Below are positions 44,525-52,832 of a stretch of DNA of 64,000 bases, in pieces. The notes below the pieces were generated by a model. It had not been told where the DNA came from. It saw only the letters and a program-made list of their open reading frames with translations, and did not search any database. How positions within the stretch are numbered: position 1 is the stretch's first letter; each line of letters starts with the position of its first letter. The translations under genes were made by a program, and so were the position numbers. This DNA is from Sphingobium amiense (lineage in GTDB: Bacteria; Pseudomonadota; Alphaproteobacteria; Sphingomonadales; Sphingomonadaceae): positions 558,001-622,000 of the forward strand of contig NZ_AP018664.1 of assembly GCF_003967075.1 (NCBI RefSeq), read 5' to 3'.

Positions 44525-44636
44525 GAACCCTCCGAATGATCTCTCGATCGATGGTTGGATCCGGAAGGCCAGAGGTGTCTGGTCGTTCATCCGTACCCAC
44601 AGTCGGGGGGAACCTAGCATCGCAATGACCCGCGAA

Positions 44637-44654
44637 GGATTATACGGGCGTATC
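44637..44654 (-). promoter_or_regulatory. Box B site 1
   Basis: Minus strand GATACGCCCGTATAATCC, with perfect arms ATACG-CC-CGTAT and TATAAT. It points to lpdA, 112 nt away. The core GATACGCCCGTATAAT is identical to box B site 9. Confidence 0.7.
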
Positions 44655-44772
44655 GCGGCGGCGGCATTCGATGTTGTCTTCTGTGGCGCCAACCGTCAAA
44701 ATCGGGTGTACGTTCGATGCGTCTCACGTTCCCTATCGGAAAAGCGACGGCGGCAGCACAAAGGAGTCCGCG

Positions 44773-45165
44773 TTGCGAGAGACGCCCCTGATCGCGATCG
44801 TTGACGATGATGAGCCATTACGCCTCGCGCTCGGCAATCTGTTGCGCTCGGCTGGCTATGACGTCGAGCTTTTCGAAGACGCGGAACACATAATGGATGG
44901 CATTTCCCCAGGGCAATACGACCTTGTGCTCACCGACTATCGAATGCCCGGTGCCAATGGTGCGGAGCTGACCTCGTCGATACGCGCTAGTGGCTGTGTC
45001 GCGCCGGTTATTATCATGACCGCTCAATCCCTCGCCGAAGTCGAGATCGAAGCGCGCGCCGCCGGCGCCGTCACTTGCATCAGGAAGCCCTTTGATGAAG
45101 ATGGGTTCCTCGACATCATCAAGGAATCTCTCTCGCGCGCGCCGGACGGCAACAGGAAAGCGTGA
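44773..45165 (+). CDS. Single-domain response regulator (orphan receiver)
   Basis: Receiver-only protein of 131 residues. Acidic DDDE at 11-14, phosphoacceptor Asp55 in LVLTDYRMPG, Thr in IMTA and Lys in CIRKPF. No output domain or neighbouring kinase. The TTG start at 44773 has AAAGGAG six bases upstream. It is similar to the receivers at 5783-6154 and 53392-53784, which also lack outputs, suggesting small cross-talk or sink proteins. It is divergent from lpdA, with box B site 1 between. Confidence 0.87.
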   Translation: MRETPLIAIVDDDEPLRLALGNLLRSAGYDVELFEDAEHIMDGISPGQYDLVLTDYRMPGANGAELTSSIRASGCVAPVIIMTAQSLAEVEIEARAAGAVTCIRKPFDEDGFLDIIKESLSRAPDGNRKA

Positions 45166-45374
45166 GGAAAATTATTCCGGCAGCCTGAATCTGTTTGGAC
45201 CATTCGCTCGGAGCGACTGCTCCTCGAGTCCCCCATGCACTTCGGCAGATTGACAATAGGTGCCGCGGCCGGACCTGGCGACCGGGGCGGGTGCGCCAGT
45301 ATCCCGTAGGCTGGGCTGGGAGTGGCCCGGCCGCGACACCATCGACGATCACGAGGGGGGGCGGGGGAGTGATC

Positions 45375-45392
45375 GCCGAAGCCGTACAATTT
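45375..45392 (+). promoter_or_regulatory. Box B site 2 (weak)
   Basis: GCCGAAGCCGTACAATTT: a degenerate left half and TACAAT. Weak member; no gene start is nearby. Confidence 0.3.
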
Positions 45393-45532
45393 CGGAGAGC
45401 AACGCAGACAAAGAGCAGGCCAGGTCGACCCGGCCAAACCAACGCTGCTGACCTCCAGCCGCCTCGATCCATTTCTTGTTGAACGGTGCCGGAGCGAGCT
45501 TGGCCAACTATGGTCCCGGCCCGCACTCTCAA

Positions 45533-45550
45533 CAATTATACGTGCGTGTA
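45533..45550 (-). promoter_or_regulatory. Box B site 3
   Basis: Minus strand TACACGCACGTATAATTG, matching 17 of 18 bases of box B site 15 (TACACCCACGTATAATTG). It points to lower coordinates, where no clear gene was seen. Confidence 0.6.
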
Positions 45551-45620
45551 CGGGGAATCACTGGCTAGCTCAGACAATTCTGCTGTGTATCGCAGGAAAG
45601 CGCACGGAGCGCGTTTGGGC

Positions 45621-45638
45621 GATATTACCGTATAATTG
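45621..45638 (+). promoter_or_regulatory. Box B site 4
   Basis: GATATTACCGTATAATTG. It lies 97 nt before the hypothetical gene start at 45736. Confidence 0.65.
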
Positions 45639-45735
45639 CGTCTTCCAGCAAATTTATCCCAAGTTGGCCCCGGTTACTTTCTGTCCCTGCGCGCGCCTTT
45701 GTCGCAGCGGTTGTGAGCAATTGCGGGAGAGAGAC

Positions 45736-46227
45736 ATGTTCCTCGACGGAGATACATGCTTCGTGGCGCCAGCCGCCAAATGCCGCGCGCCGCAGATTTC
45801 CGCCGAATTTACCGGTTTGTTCAATGCGCTCGAGCGGCAAGTGATCGCACTTGGGCAACACGATGACCGCTTCAGTATCATGCCGCGCGAAGGTTGGTTC
45901 TGGACTGTCTCATCGCTCTTCACGAAGCCAGCTCCGGGCCTCGCCAATGCGCGACTCGAGGCACTCCGGCGGCTAGTGGTCTCGTTGCGCTTTGCCCCCG
46001 CCGAGGCAATGGGGGAGACCCTCGCAAAGGCGGCCGAGGCGGGGCTCTCACCTGAACAAATTTCGGCAATCATCGTCCTGATGGATGCAGCGCGTCCTGA
46101 TCGCTATCGCTGGGTGCCGGCCTGGATTCGAGGCGCCGGAACAAGCAGTCGCGTGCGGAAGACCCTAGCTGCTGAACTTTGCGATAGCTGTCGCCGACTT
46201 CCGGAGGCCGACAACATTCGTCTCTAG
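45736..46227 (+). CDS. Hypothetical protein
   Basis: Protein of 163 residues that I do not recognise. It has no signal peptide or membrane segment. The first half is mixed (MFLDGDTCFVAPAAKCRAPQ, then ISAEFTGLFNALERQVIALGQHDDRF), and the middle is helical (LANARLEALRRLVVSLRFAPAEAMGETLAKAAEAGLSPEQ, in pieces), with an aromatic EGWFWTVSSLF and RYRWVPAWIRG. The ATG at 45736 has GGGAGAGAG upstream. Box B site 4 lies 97 nt upstream, which supports it as a real gene in the same control set. Confidence 0.65.
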   Translation: MFLDGDTCFVAPAAKCRAPQISAEFTGLFNALERQVIALGQHDDRFSIMPREGWFWTVSSLFTKPAPGLANARLEALRRLVVSLRFAPAEAMGETLAKAAEAGLSPEQISAIIVLMDAARPDRYRWVPAWIRGAGTSSRVRKTLAAELCDSCRRLPEADNIRL

Positions 46228-46318
46228 CTGACGCCAGTCGACGCCTGTCAATCATTGGCTCGCGGCGCAATTCGATTAAAACGGTCGATCGCCACTCAAC
46301 GTCGCCCGCCTCCCAAAT

Positions 46319-46336
46319 TACACCTTCGTATAATGG
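46319..46336 (+). promoter_or_regulatory. Box B site 5
   Basis: TACACCTTCGTATAATGG. It points toward the LytTR remnant at 46740-47036, but the coding stretch between is on the opposite strand; it may be the promoter of an ancestral intact gene. Confidence 0.6.
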
Positions 46337-46426
46337 TGAAGAAACGCCAACGCGGCAAACCGTAACCGCTTGCCCTATTAGCCCCATGACGGCCGACGGT
46401 TGGCGAGCTTGGTCGCGAGACGCCGT

Positions 46427-46753
46427 TCAGACGCCGGCAGGACTATCGATCAGGAGAGCGATTTTGCCCTTAAGGTCGCTGAGCTTGCGCTCGATTTTGG
46501 CCGCCGACATCGTTCCAAGGCTGTCTGAACCTTTACGCTCTCGGCCGGTAGGTTCTCCTTCGATCAGATCGGCGCACCGGCCCGAAGCAAGATTGGCGAT
46601 CGCGGAGAGGCTGCGCAGCGATCGCATGGCTTCGTGCAGGTTTTCCAAAGCGAGCCACTTCGTGCAGGCCGCTGCATGCAGTCGGCCGATCCAGGCCAGC
46701 CTGCCGGCGTCTCGCTGGACCGGGACGAGCGCGACTGGCCTGCCCCACGACAT
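46427..46753 (-). CDS. Small protein of unknown function, WI-LH-AAC-WL type
   Basis: Protein of 108 residues. The block LAWIGRLHAAACTKWLAL matches RTWITSLHLAACRRWLSH in the protein at 50451-50819 (W-I-x-x-L-H-x-A-A-C-x-x-W-L), so the two are distant paralogues. The pattern suggests a helical bundle; Cys is conserved. The ATG at 46753 has GAGGG eight bases upstream. It overlaps in antisense the weak N-terminal part of a plus-strand frame whose only recognisable piece is the LytTR remnant further on. The conserved block makes this strand the likelier coding one. Confidence 0.6.
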   Translation of the reverse strand: MSWGRPVALVPVQRDAGRLAWIGRLHAAACTKWLALENLHEAMRSLRSLSAIANLASGRCADLIEGEPTGRERKGSDSLGTMSAAKIERKLSDLKGKIALLIDSPAGV

Positions 46754-47036
46754 CGGCGCGGCCCTCGAGGCAGAGCGGGACTATATGCGGCTGCATATCG
46801 GTCGCCGCAGCTACATGCTCCACCAGACCATAACCGCGCTGGAGAAGGCGCTGGACCCCGCTCATTTCATCCGGTTGCGCCGCTCGACGATCGTTCGGCG
46901 CGACTTCATCAGGCGGCTCGGCCATAACGGCCTGGGCGCCTGGCAAGCGACGCTCGCCGACGACACAGCAATTCGGATTGGCCGATCCTATCTCGCTGCC
47001 GCCAAGCTATTGTTTCAGTCGCCTGATCGGTTGTGA
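46740..47036 (+). pseudogene. LytTR DNA-binding domain remnant
   Basis: The last 98 codons of a longer plus-strand frame read as the central and C-terminal part of a LytTR domain (EAERDYMRLHIGRRSYMLHQTI, LDPAHFIRLRRSTIVRRDFIRR, DDTAIRIGRSYLAAA in pieces). The first strand of the domain and any sensor part are missing, and the upstream codons are Arg/Ser-rich and antisense to the small gene at 46427. It is either truncated or starts inside that region. Box B site 5 lies upstream at the distance expected of a promoter for the original gene. Confidence 0.5.
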
Positions 47037-47083
47037 CAACTACGCCAGGCGGGATCCGGCAGATCCCAAGCGTCGCAAGCGGG

Positions 47084-47587
47084 TCAGACGATTGCCTTGA
47101 TTACCGTCTCGATCTTGGCGTCAAGGCCTTGGCCGATCTTGTCGATCTCCGCATTGCCGAGGCTGGCCAGAGCCGAAGACGGCCGATTATAGGAGATCAT
47201 TGCGTTCCCGCCGTCCGAATAGATCTGCACGCCGAAGGGCACGAGCAGACCAGCGCGGATGTCATGGGCGACGATCTGGGTCGCGATCAACGGATTGCCG
47301 ATCAGGTAGAGTGTGCATTCGCGTCGCTGGCCCTTGAGCGACGCCGTCGGCCCAAGATCGATTCGGAAGAAGATCATCATCCCGTGAGGTCCCTGCATCC
47401 GGCCGATTGTCGCTTCCGCATCGGACCATGTGGCTTGGTCGCGCACCAGCTGTTCCCCGATCGGGTGATCATAACGCCCGAGTTGGGCCTCGAACGCGGG
47501 CACCAGTTCCCGATAGGGTAGATCGCTCGTGAAGATCACTCGATCAAGCGACGAAGACATCGAAGTCGGTTGTGGGTCGATGTGCAT
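47084..47587 (-). CDS. DUF302 family protein
   Basis: Cytoplasmic protein of 167 residues with DUF302-like segments (SLDRVIFTSDLPYRELVPAFEAQLG, IGEQLVRDQATWSDAEATI, MIFFRIDLGPTASLKG, LYLIGNPLIATQIVAHDIRAGLLVPFGVQIYSD). The function of the family is unknown. ATG at 47587 has GGAG eleven bases upstream; longer frames have no support. Box B site 6 lies 95 nt upstream on the minus strand. It is divergent from the hydrolase at 47841, which has its own box B. Confidence 0.8.
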   Translation of the reverse strand: MHIDPQPTSMSSSLDRVIFTSDLPYRELVPAFEAQLGRYDHPIGEQLVRDQATWSDAEATIGRMQGPHGMMIFFRIDLGPTASLKGQRRECTLYLIGNPLIATQIVAHDIRAGLLVPFGVQIYSDGGNAMISYNRPSSALASLGNAEIDKIGQGLDAKIETVIKAIV

Positions 47588-47682
47588 CGCTACCGGTGCT
47601 CCGCAAAGGGGCCGCGGCCGCACAGGGGCCGGGACCAAGGTTGATGAACGCCCACCTGTTGAATTCCTGGTAAGCGCTCGCG

Positions 47683-47700
47683 CAATTATATCTGGGTGTA
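47683..47700 (-). promoter_or_regulatory. Box B site 6
   Basis: Minus strand TACACCCAGATATAATTG, 16 of 18 identical to site 15. It lies 95 nt before the DUF302 gene start. Confidence 0.65.
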
Positions 47701-47741
47701 ATCGGGCAATCCGGCCCCCGCGAGGTAGGCCAAAATACTTC

Positions 47742-47759
47742 GATACGCGCGTATAATTG
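47742..47759 (+). promoter_or_regulatory. Box B site 7
   Basis: GATACGCGCGTATAATTG with the perfect palindrome ATACGCGCGTAT. It lies 81 nt before the hydrolase at 47841 and 41 nt from site 6 on the other strand. Confidence 0.7.
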
Positions 47760-47840
47760 AGCGAACCGAACCGGGCGGCGATCTTGCGGGTACGGCGGCG
47801 GTTCGTTGCCCGTCCATCCTGAAAGGCGCGAGCAGCAGCC

Positions 47841-48710
47841 ATGACCGATACCCAAGCATTCACCGAGCACCTGATCACGCGAGAACAGGGCAAGCTCTAT
47901 GCGCGCGACTATGCCGGCGCTGGTCCGGCTTTCGTCATGATGCACGGCTTCCCTGACCACCTCGGCATCTATGATGCTCTAGTGCCTCACCTTGTGGCCG
48001 CCGGCCGCCGGGTCGTGACGTTCGACTTCCTAGGGTTCGGCAAGTCCGACAAGCCCGCTGGCGCAACTTACACGTTTGCCGACCAAAGCGACGATCTCGA
48101 GGCCGTCATATCCCAGCTCGACCTCGGGGCGATCGTCCCCGTCGCGCATGATTCCTCGGGGCCGACCGGCATCAACTTCGCGCTCGACAATCCCGACAAG
48201 GTCGCGGAACTCGTCATCCTCAATTCCGGCTATGACGATGCCAAGCCTATCCTCTGGCCGGAGCTTATTACGCTCTTTGCGACCGAGAGCCTGTCTGCGC
48301 TGGCGATGGCGTTTGCAACGGACCCGGCGCAGTTCGGCTGGCTGCTTGGCTGGCAGCAGACCAGGTTCACCGTCCTCCAGCCGCCGGAGCAGGCAGCCGG
48401 ATTCAGGCGTGAGATCGGCCAGCTGATCGCCGACAACTTTATTCAGCAACCGAGCAGCGGTCCGGCCTTCGTGCAACTCGTCGCGCAGTTTTTCCCTGAA
48501 CTGGCCCGCAACACCGAGAGGCTTCCCGAACTTGGCGGCCTGACAATGCCAGTGAAGGTCATCTGGGGCGAATTCGACCCCTACATCACGACTGAGGTCG
48601 GCCGCGACCGGGCGTCACATTTCAAGAACGCGAGGCTGACGCTGCTCCCGGCGGGCCACTGGCTGCAGTCCGACATGCCCGAAGCCGTCGCCAAGGAGAT
48701 GCTGGCATGA
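47841..48710 (+). CDS. Alpha/beta hydrolase with Asp nucleophile (haloalkane dehalogenase/epoxide hydrolase-like)
   Basis: Cytoplasmic alpha/beta hydrolase of 289 residues. The oxyanion loop is MMHGFPDHLGIYDALV, the nucleophile elbow VPVAHDSSGPTGINFAL has Asp, and the late acid-His region is VIWGEFDPYI...LLPAGHW. This resembles haloalkane dehalogenase- or fluoroacetate dehalogenase-type enzymes; the unusual HDSSGP elbow is noted. It has a relative at 56487-57386. It overlaps the small exported protein gene at 48707 by four bases and both precede a thiolase gene. Confidence 0.87.
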   Translation: MTDTQAFTEHLITREQGKLYARDYAGAGPAFVMMHGFPDHLGIYDALVPHLVAAGRRVVTFDFLGFGKSDKPAGATYTFADQSDDLEAVISQLDLGAIVPVAHDSSGPTGINFALDNPDKVAELVILNSGYDDAKPILWPELITLFATESLSALAMAFATDPAQFGWLLGWQQTRFTVLQPPEQAAGFRREIGQLIADNFIQQPSSGPAFVQLVAQFFPELARNTERLPELGGLTMPVKVIWGEFDPYITTEVGRDRASHFKNARLTLLPAGHWLQSDMPEAVAKEMLA

Positions 48711-49132
48711 GCCGACGAAACATCCTCGCGTTCGCGGCCGTGGCCTTGCTCACCGCTTGCGCCGCCGCGCCGGCACTTGCTCAGGCGGCGCCGGCAGCCC
48801 AGCCGCAGGATGCCGCCAAACCGCAGTTGATCACCCGAATCCTCGCGGTCGGAAAGCTGACAGAGAAGGCCACACCGGACAAGCTACCGGCGGTTTTGGC
48901 CCATGAGGTGCCCGCGACGCTCCAACTCTACCTTAACGGCAAGATCGCCGACTGGTATGCCAAGCCGGACCAGACGGGCGTCGTGTTCCTGCTCAACGTG
49001 ACGAGCGTCGAAGAAGCCCACGCGCTGCTCGAGGCTCTGCCGCTCGGTCAGGCCGGAATGATGACCTTCGAGCTGACGCCGCTCGGTCCGCTCCTGCCGC
49101 TCGGACGCCTGTTGCCGCTTTCAGCGAAGTAG
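48707..49132 (+). CDS. Exported muconolactone-isomerase-like small protein
   Basis: Protein of 141 residues with an N-terminal signal (MSRRNILAFAAVALLTACAAAPALA). LLTAC could be a lipobox, or cleavage may follow ALA; this cannot be settled. The mature part (LITRILAVGKLTEKA..., ADWYAKPDQTGVVFLLNVTSVEEAHALLEALP) resembles the ferredoxin-like fold of muconolactone isomerase or YciI-type proteins. The function is unknown. The ATG overlaps the stop of the hydrolase gene by four bases, so the two are coupled. Box B site 7 heads this transcription unit. Confidence 0.75.
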   Translation: MSRRNILAFAAVALLTACAAAPALAQAAPAAQPQDAAKPQLITRILAVGKLTEKATPDKLPAVLAHEVPATLQLYLNGKIADWYAKPDQTGVVFLLNVTSVEEAHALLEALPLGQAGMMTFELTPLGPLLPLGRLLPLSAK

Positions 49133-49180
49133 CGTTTGAAGGAGGACAGGGGCCAATCCACCCTCTGAAGGAGAGACGTC

Positions 49181-50374
49181 TTGCCCGCTCACGATCCCAT
49201 CGTCATCGCCGCAGCGGTCCGCACGCCACTAGGCCAGTTTCTGGGTGACCTCTCCCCGATCGCATCGCCCCAGCTCGGCGCTCAGGTCATCAAGGCGGCA
49301 GTCGAGCGTGCCGGTGTCGCGGCAGGCCAGATCAGCGAGGTGCTTATGGGATGTGTGCTGCCGGCAGGGCAGGGGCAGGCTCCGGCCCGCCAGGCTGCCC
49401 GGGCGGCCGGATTGCCCGACGGCACCGGCGCCACCACGATCAACAAGGTCTGTGGGTCGGGCATGAAGGCGACGATGCTGGGTCACGATCTTCTCGTCGC
49501 CGGGGCCGCCGAGATCGTCGTCACCGGTGGCATGGAGTCGATGTCGAACGCGCCCTATATGCTGGCCAAGGCCCGCACTGGGTACCGTGCCGGATCCGGT
49601 GAACTGCTCGATCACATGATGCTCGACGGGCTTGAGGACGCCTATGACAAGGGTCGCCCAATGGGCGACTTTGGCGAGGCGGCAGCCGCCGCCTATAGCC
49701 TCACGCGCGCAGACCAGGATGCTTATGCAATCGAGACTCTGAACCGCGCTCGCGCGGCAATCGACAAAGGATCCTTCCGCCCCGAGATCGTTTCTGTCGA
49801 GGTGCCCGTCAAAGGCGGATCGCGGCTGGTCGAGAATGACGAGCATCCGCTCAAGGTGTCACCCGAGAAGATTCCGCTGCTCAAGCCGGCGTTTCGACCA
49901 GACGGGACGATTACCGCCGCAAGCGCGTCTGCGAACGCAGATGGTGCGGCGGCGCTGGTGTTGATGCGTCGGTCGACGGCAGAACAGGCGGGTTTCCCAA
50001 TCCTGGCCGCGATAATCGGCCACGCCACGCACAGCCAAGCCCCCGAGTGGTACACCACCGCTCCCGCACCTGCGATCCGCAAGCTTCTCGCGAAAATTGG
50101 CTGGGGCATTGCCGATGTCGACCTGTTCGAGATCAACGAGGCCTTTGCGGTCGTACCAATGGTGGCAGCGATAGAGCTCGGCATCACCACCGAAATCATC
50201 AACATTCACGGCGGAGCCTGCGCGGTCGGCCACCCAATTGGTGCGACCGGCGCAAGGCTGATCGTGACTCTAGTTCACGGTCTCCGCGGCGCCGGCCTCA
50301 AACGCGGGATTGCATCGCTGTGCATAGGAGGCGGCGAGGCCACCGCGATTGCGATCGAAGTATCTGGCGCCTGA
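49181..50374 (+). CDS. Acetyl-CoA C-acetyltransferase (thiolase)
   Basis: Thiolase of 397 residues, full length. Nucleophile Cys91 in TTINKVCGSGMKA, base His in GGACAVGHPIGATGARL and second Cys in ASLCIGGGEATA. It condenses two acetyl-CoA or cleaves 3-ketoacyl-CoA. The TTG start at 49181 has AAGGAG nine bases upstream and gives the expected N-terminus. It follows the hydrolase pair after 48 bases and is probably in the same transcript. A role in degrading the acid or CoA products of those hydrolases is inference. Confidence 0.94.
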   Translation: MPAHDPIVIAAAVRTPLGQFLGDLSPIASPQLGAQVIKAAVERAGVAAGQISEVLMGCVLPAGQGQAPARQAARAAGLPDGTGATTINKVCGSGMKATMLGHDLLVAGAAEIVVTGGMESMSNAPYMLAKARTGYRAGSGELLDHMMLDGLEDAYDKGRPMGDFGEAAAAAYSLTRADQDAYAIETLNRARAAIDKGSFRPEIVSVEVPVKGGSRLVENDEHPLKVSPEKIPLLKPAFRPDGTITAASASANADGAAALVLMRRSTAEQAGFPILAAIIGHATHSQAPEWYTTAPAPAIRKLLAKIGWGIADVDLFEINEAFAVVPMVAAIELGITTEIINIHGGACAVGHPIGATGARLIVTLVHGLRGAGLKRGIASLCIGGGEATAIAIEVSGA

Positions 50375-50450
50375 GCATCTCATAGCTAGGGACGGGCCAA
50401 GACTTACGGACACTTTCCCCGGGGCCGTGCACATCTTGCGGTCCGCACGG

Positions 50451-50819
50451 TCATCTCTCCGCGTTGTTAATCCTGGTGGTAAGCGACCGTTCCAGTGATT
50501 CCATGAGCCGCCACATTATCGGTGACGTCTCCTCGGGCCGGATCACGGGCAGAGGACAGTCCGCCAAGCCTGCAGCCCCGTCCTCGTCTGACGAGGCGTC
50601 CTCCAGTGAAGCTACGATTCCGTGAAGCAGGTGCAACGTTGCCTCCGCTTCCACCAGACGCGGCGGTTCATGAGACAGCCACCTTCTGCAAGCGGCCAGA
50701 TGAAGCGAGGTGATCCAGGTCCGCGACGCTGGATCACCGGCAATTTTCAGCGCCTCCATTTCCGCTGTCGATCGCCGCTGAAGGTTCGCGATCAACGAAA
50801 GGCTGGAAGGTTGCATCAT
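50451..50819 (-). CDS. Small protein of unknown function, WI-LH-AAC-WL type
   Basis: Protein of 122 residues. The block RTWITSLHLAACRRWLSH is shared with the protein at 46427-46753. It is followed by a helical region (RLVEAEATLHLLHGIVASLEDASSDED) and an acidic middle. No signal peptide or membrane segment. ATG at 50819 has GGGAGGAACC six bases upstream. It is downstream of FecR (60-base gap) in the sigma-FecR unit, the place where a TonB receptor or effector would normally lie, which makes it a candidate partner of that system. Confidence 0.65.
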   Translation of the reverse strand: MMQPSSLSLIANLQRRSTAEMEALKIAGDPASRTWITSLHLAACRRWLSHEPPRLVEAEATLHLLHGIVASLEDASSDEDGAAGLADCPLPVIRPEETSPIMWRLMESLERSLTTRINNAER

Positions 50820-50879
50820 AGGTTCCTCCCTTTCTGTGGCCGACCGGCTGGCCGATGAAGATGCTGACAGCATCCTTCA

Positions 50880-51890
50880 TTAAACGCCACGATTCCGTGA
50901 CGAAACTATTTCGAGACCACCGCGCGCATTACGGCGGACCCGAACGGGATAGAGTTCGGCAATCGTGTCTACGAAACGACCGGGATCGTCAGTCCGGAAC
51001 TGTCCAGAGACGCGCAGCGCGCCAGCCTGGGCGTCACCGACGGTTACCGGCCTTTCGACATAGTGATTCATTCGCTCGACCGCCTCCGCGATCGTCATGT
51101 TGTGCAGTTCAAGATAGCCCGATCGCCAGGCCAGCGCCGTATCGACGTCTGCGCTCGCGACTTTCTCTTCGCCACTAGCCGAAACGGTGAAAGCTTGCCC
51201 GGGCGAAAGAGCATGGCTCGTGCCGTTCGCCAGCGATGAAACGACCACCGAACCTTCTTCGAGCACGACGGAGAGCCTACTCGCTATCAAAGACACTCCA
51301 AATGCGGTTCCCGTAGCCGTCACGGTGTGACCCTCTGTCGAAACAACGAACGGACGGGTCACATCATGCGCCACCTGGAAATAGGCCTGGCCGTCAAGAA
51401 GGGCGACCTCGCGGCGGCTGCCCACTTGCGCGAAGGAAATCTTTGACCGGGCGTCGAGCATGACGCGGCTGCCGTCTGGCAGCATCACCTCCCGACGCTG
51501 GGTGTCCGAGGAATATCGCGTCACTTGGGGCGCCGCGGTGATATTTGGCCCATTGTTGGGAGCGATCGTACCAATCTGCCCCCAAAGGAGAAAACTGATA
51601 CAGAGGATGATGCTCGCAGCCACGGCAACTCCTTGAAACGACAGGGATCGCCAGACAGGCCGGCCCAGGGATCGCGCCTCGTCTCGAATTGAGGAGAGCA
51701 GTGGGTCGGGCGCGCGGTCGAAATCCGCCCACATCGCCTGCCCGCGAGCCCAGCCTTCGCGATTGGCGACGGAATCGGCGATCCATTCCCTGAAACGCGC
51801 ATCCTCGTCAGCGTTCAGCCCGCGATCATGCGCGACAAGCCATTCGGCCACCTCGGCGTCGATGCCAGCGCAGGGACGCTCGGCGCTCAT
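50880..51890 (-). CDS. FecR-family anti-sigma/signal transducer
   Basis: FecR-like regulator of 336 residues. An N-terminal DUF4880-type cytoplasmic part (EVAEWLVAHDRGLNADEDARFREWIADS) is followed by a single membrane segment at about 88-106 (GVAVAASIILCISFLLWG), a periplasmic FecR domain (DGSRVMLDARSKISFA, DGQAYFQVAHD) and a short C-terminal domain resembling DUF4974/STN. It senses an outer-membrane signal and controls the sigma factor encoded upstream, whose stop overlaps this start by four bases. No TonB receptor gene is adjacent. Confidence 0.9.
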   Translation of the reverse strand: MSAERPCAGIDAEVAEWLVAHDRGLNADEDARFREWIADSVANREGWARGQAMWADFDRAPDPLLSSIRDEARSLGRPVWRSLSFQGVAVAASIILCISFLLWGQIGTIAPNNGPNITAAPQVTRYSSDTQRREVMLPDGSRVMLDARSKISFAQVGSRREVALLDGQAYFQVAHDVTRPFVVSTEGHTVTATGTAFGVSLIASRLSVVLEEGSVVVSSLANGTSHALSPGQAFTVSASGEEKVASADVDTALAWRSGYLELHNMTIAEAVERMNHYVERPVTVGDAQAGALRVSGQFRTDDPGRFVDTIAELYPVRVRRNARGGLEIVSSRNRGV

Positions 51891-52405
51891 GAAGCGTCTC
51901 GGGTCGCGGCCATGAGATGTCGGGTTGCGCGGAGCATATGTTTCTCAGCGGCACTTACCGATATGCCGAGGCGCTGTGATATTTCGGCGAAGGATAGGCC
52001 GTCGAGCCGCCGGAGCGAGAAGACAGACCGAGTCCGCTCGGGCAATTGGGCCAGCGCCACGCTGGTCGAGCGAAGCTCGTCCCGCGACAAGAGTTCCCGC
52101 TCGAGCCCAGGCAACTCTCCTCCGTGGACCTCTGGATCGAACGAGACGTGTTGCGCGAAGAGGCGAACGACCCGCCTCCGGTTCCTGTCCTTGAGGGCGC
52201 TGGCCGCGGCCTGTAGCGCATAGCTGGCAAACCCGGCATAGGTGTCGAACGAACCACGCCGCACGATCCGGAGGAAAACCTCCTGCACCAGATCCTCGAC
52301 ATCTGCGTGATTCTTTACCGAGCGCATGAAGAACCGCGTCAGCGCAGGCCGAAGCGCGGCCATCCGAATGCCGAGTTCCTCGTCCGCTCCCCGGTCATCG
52401 GTCAC
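51887..52405 (-). CDS. ECF sigma factor, FecI-like
   Basis: FecI-type sigma factor of about 172 residues. Region 2 is MRSVKNHADVEDLVQEVFLRIVRRG and region 4 LPERTRSVFSLRRLDGLSFAEISQRLGISVSAAEKHML, in pieces. The GTG at 52405 is a proposed start that gives the length usual for the family; the frame continues upstream to 52753 (288 residues), with no ribosome binding site and no conserved content there, and an ATG at 52504 is an alternative. It pairs with FecR at 50880. No promoter was recognised. Confidence 0.85.
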   Translation of the reverse strand: MTDDRGADEELGIRMAALRPALTRFFMRSVKNHADVEDLVQEVFLRIVRRGSFDTYAGFASYALQAAASALKDRNRRRVVRLFAQHVSFDPEVHGGELPGLERELLSRDELRSTSVALAQLPERTRSVFSLRRLDGLSFAEISQRLGISVSAAEKHMLRATRHLMAATRDAS

Positions 52406-52800
52406 AAGCAGAGAATCTTCGGTCTGGTCAGTCCAACGGCAATCATTCTCTATGGCTCCACGGAGCTCGATCCATGAATTGGAGCGAGCGACGGGGCATA
52501 GCATGAAGCTTCTATTCAGGCTTTCCGAGATCAGGCCCAGGCCAAGAGTAGGACGCCGAATCGGTATTGTCGATCCCAGCGCGCCGGCAAACGCAAGGAG
52601 CGGCCCGGAGCAGCGGAGGGGCCCACCAAGCGACGCCACGACTAGCGCACCACCCGTGCTGGACACCGTCGCGACGCGCGCTCGCGCGGATGAATCCCGG
52701 TAGAAGCCCGGCATGGGCCTGCCCCCGACGCGTCCGTCAGCGCAGTGACACACCCACGGTCCGTCCCCATTTCAAGCGGCCTCCAAATTGGACTGGGACA

Positions 52801-52832
52801 CACCAGGCCTCCTCGACACCAGGCCTCCTCGA
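52801..52832. repeat. Two tandem 16-bp repeats
   Basis: CACCAGGCCTCCTCGA occurs twice in a row, with a partial third copy (CACCCAG) after it. It lies in a non-coding stretch. No function can be given. Confidence 0.8.

Larger units (their letters stand above)
45166..45735. other. Non-coding region with three box B-like sites
   Basis: 570 bases with no convincing gene; long open frames here are Arg/Pro-rich. It carries a G-run at about 45354-45368 and box B-like sites at 45375-45392, 45533-45550 and 45621-45638, the last serving the gene at 45736. Confidence 0.6.

Noticed and set aside
45119..45535. 138-codon minus-strand frame in the 45-kb gap
   Set aside because: Covers the receiver gene in antisense and has Arg/Pro-rich content; box B site 3 lies at its start but does not by itself support a gene.
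46386..46740. N-terminal part of a 216-codon plus-strand frame ending in LytTR
   Set aside because: Arg/Ser-rich, no similarity to sensor domains, and antisense to a small gene with a conserved motif; only the LytTR part was kept as a remnant.
52406..52753. Extended N-terminus of the FecI-like sigma factor
   Set aside because: FecI-like sigma factors are about 170 residues; the extra 116 codons have no conserved content or ribosome binding site.
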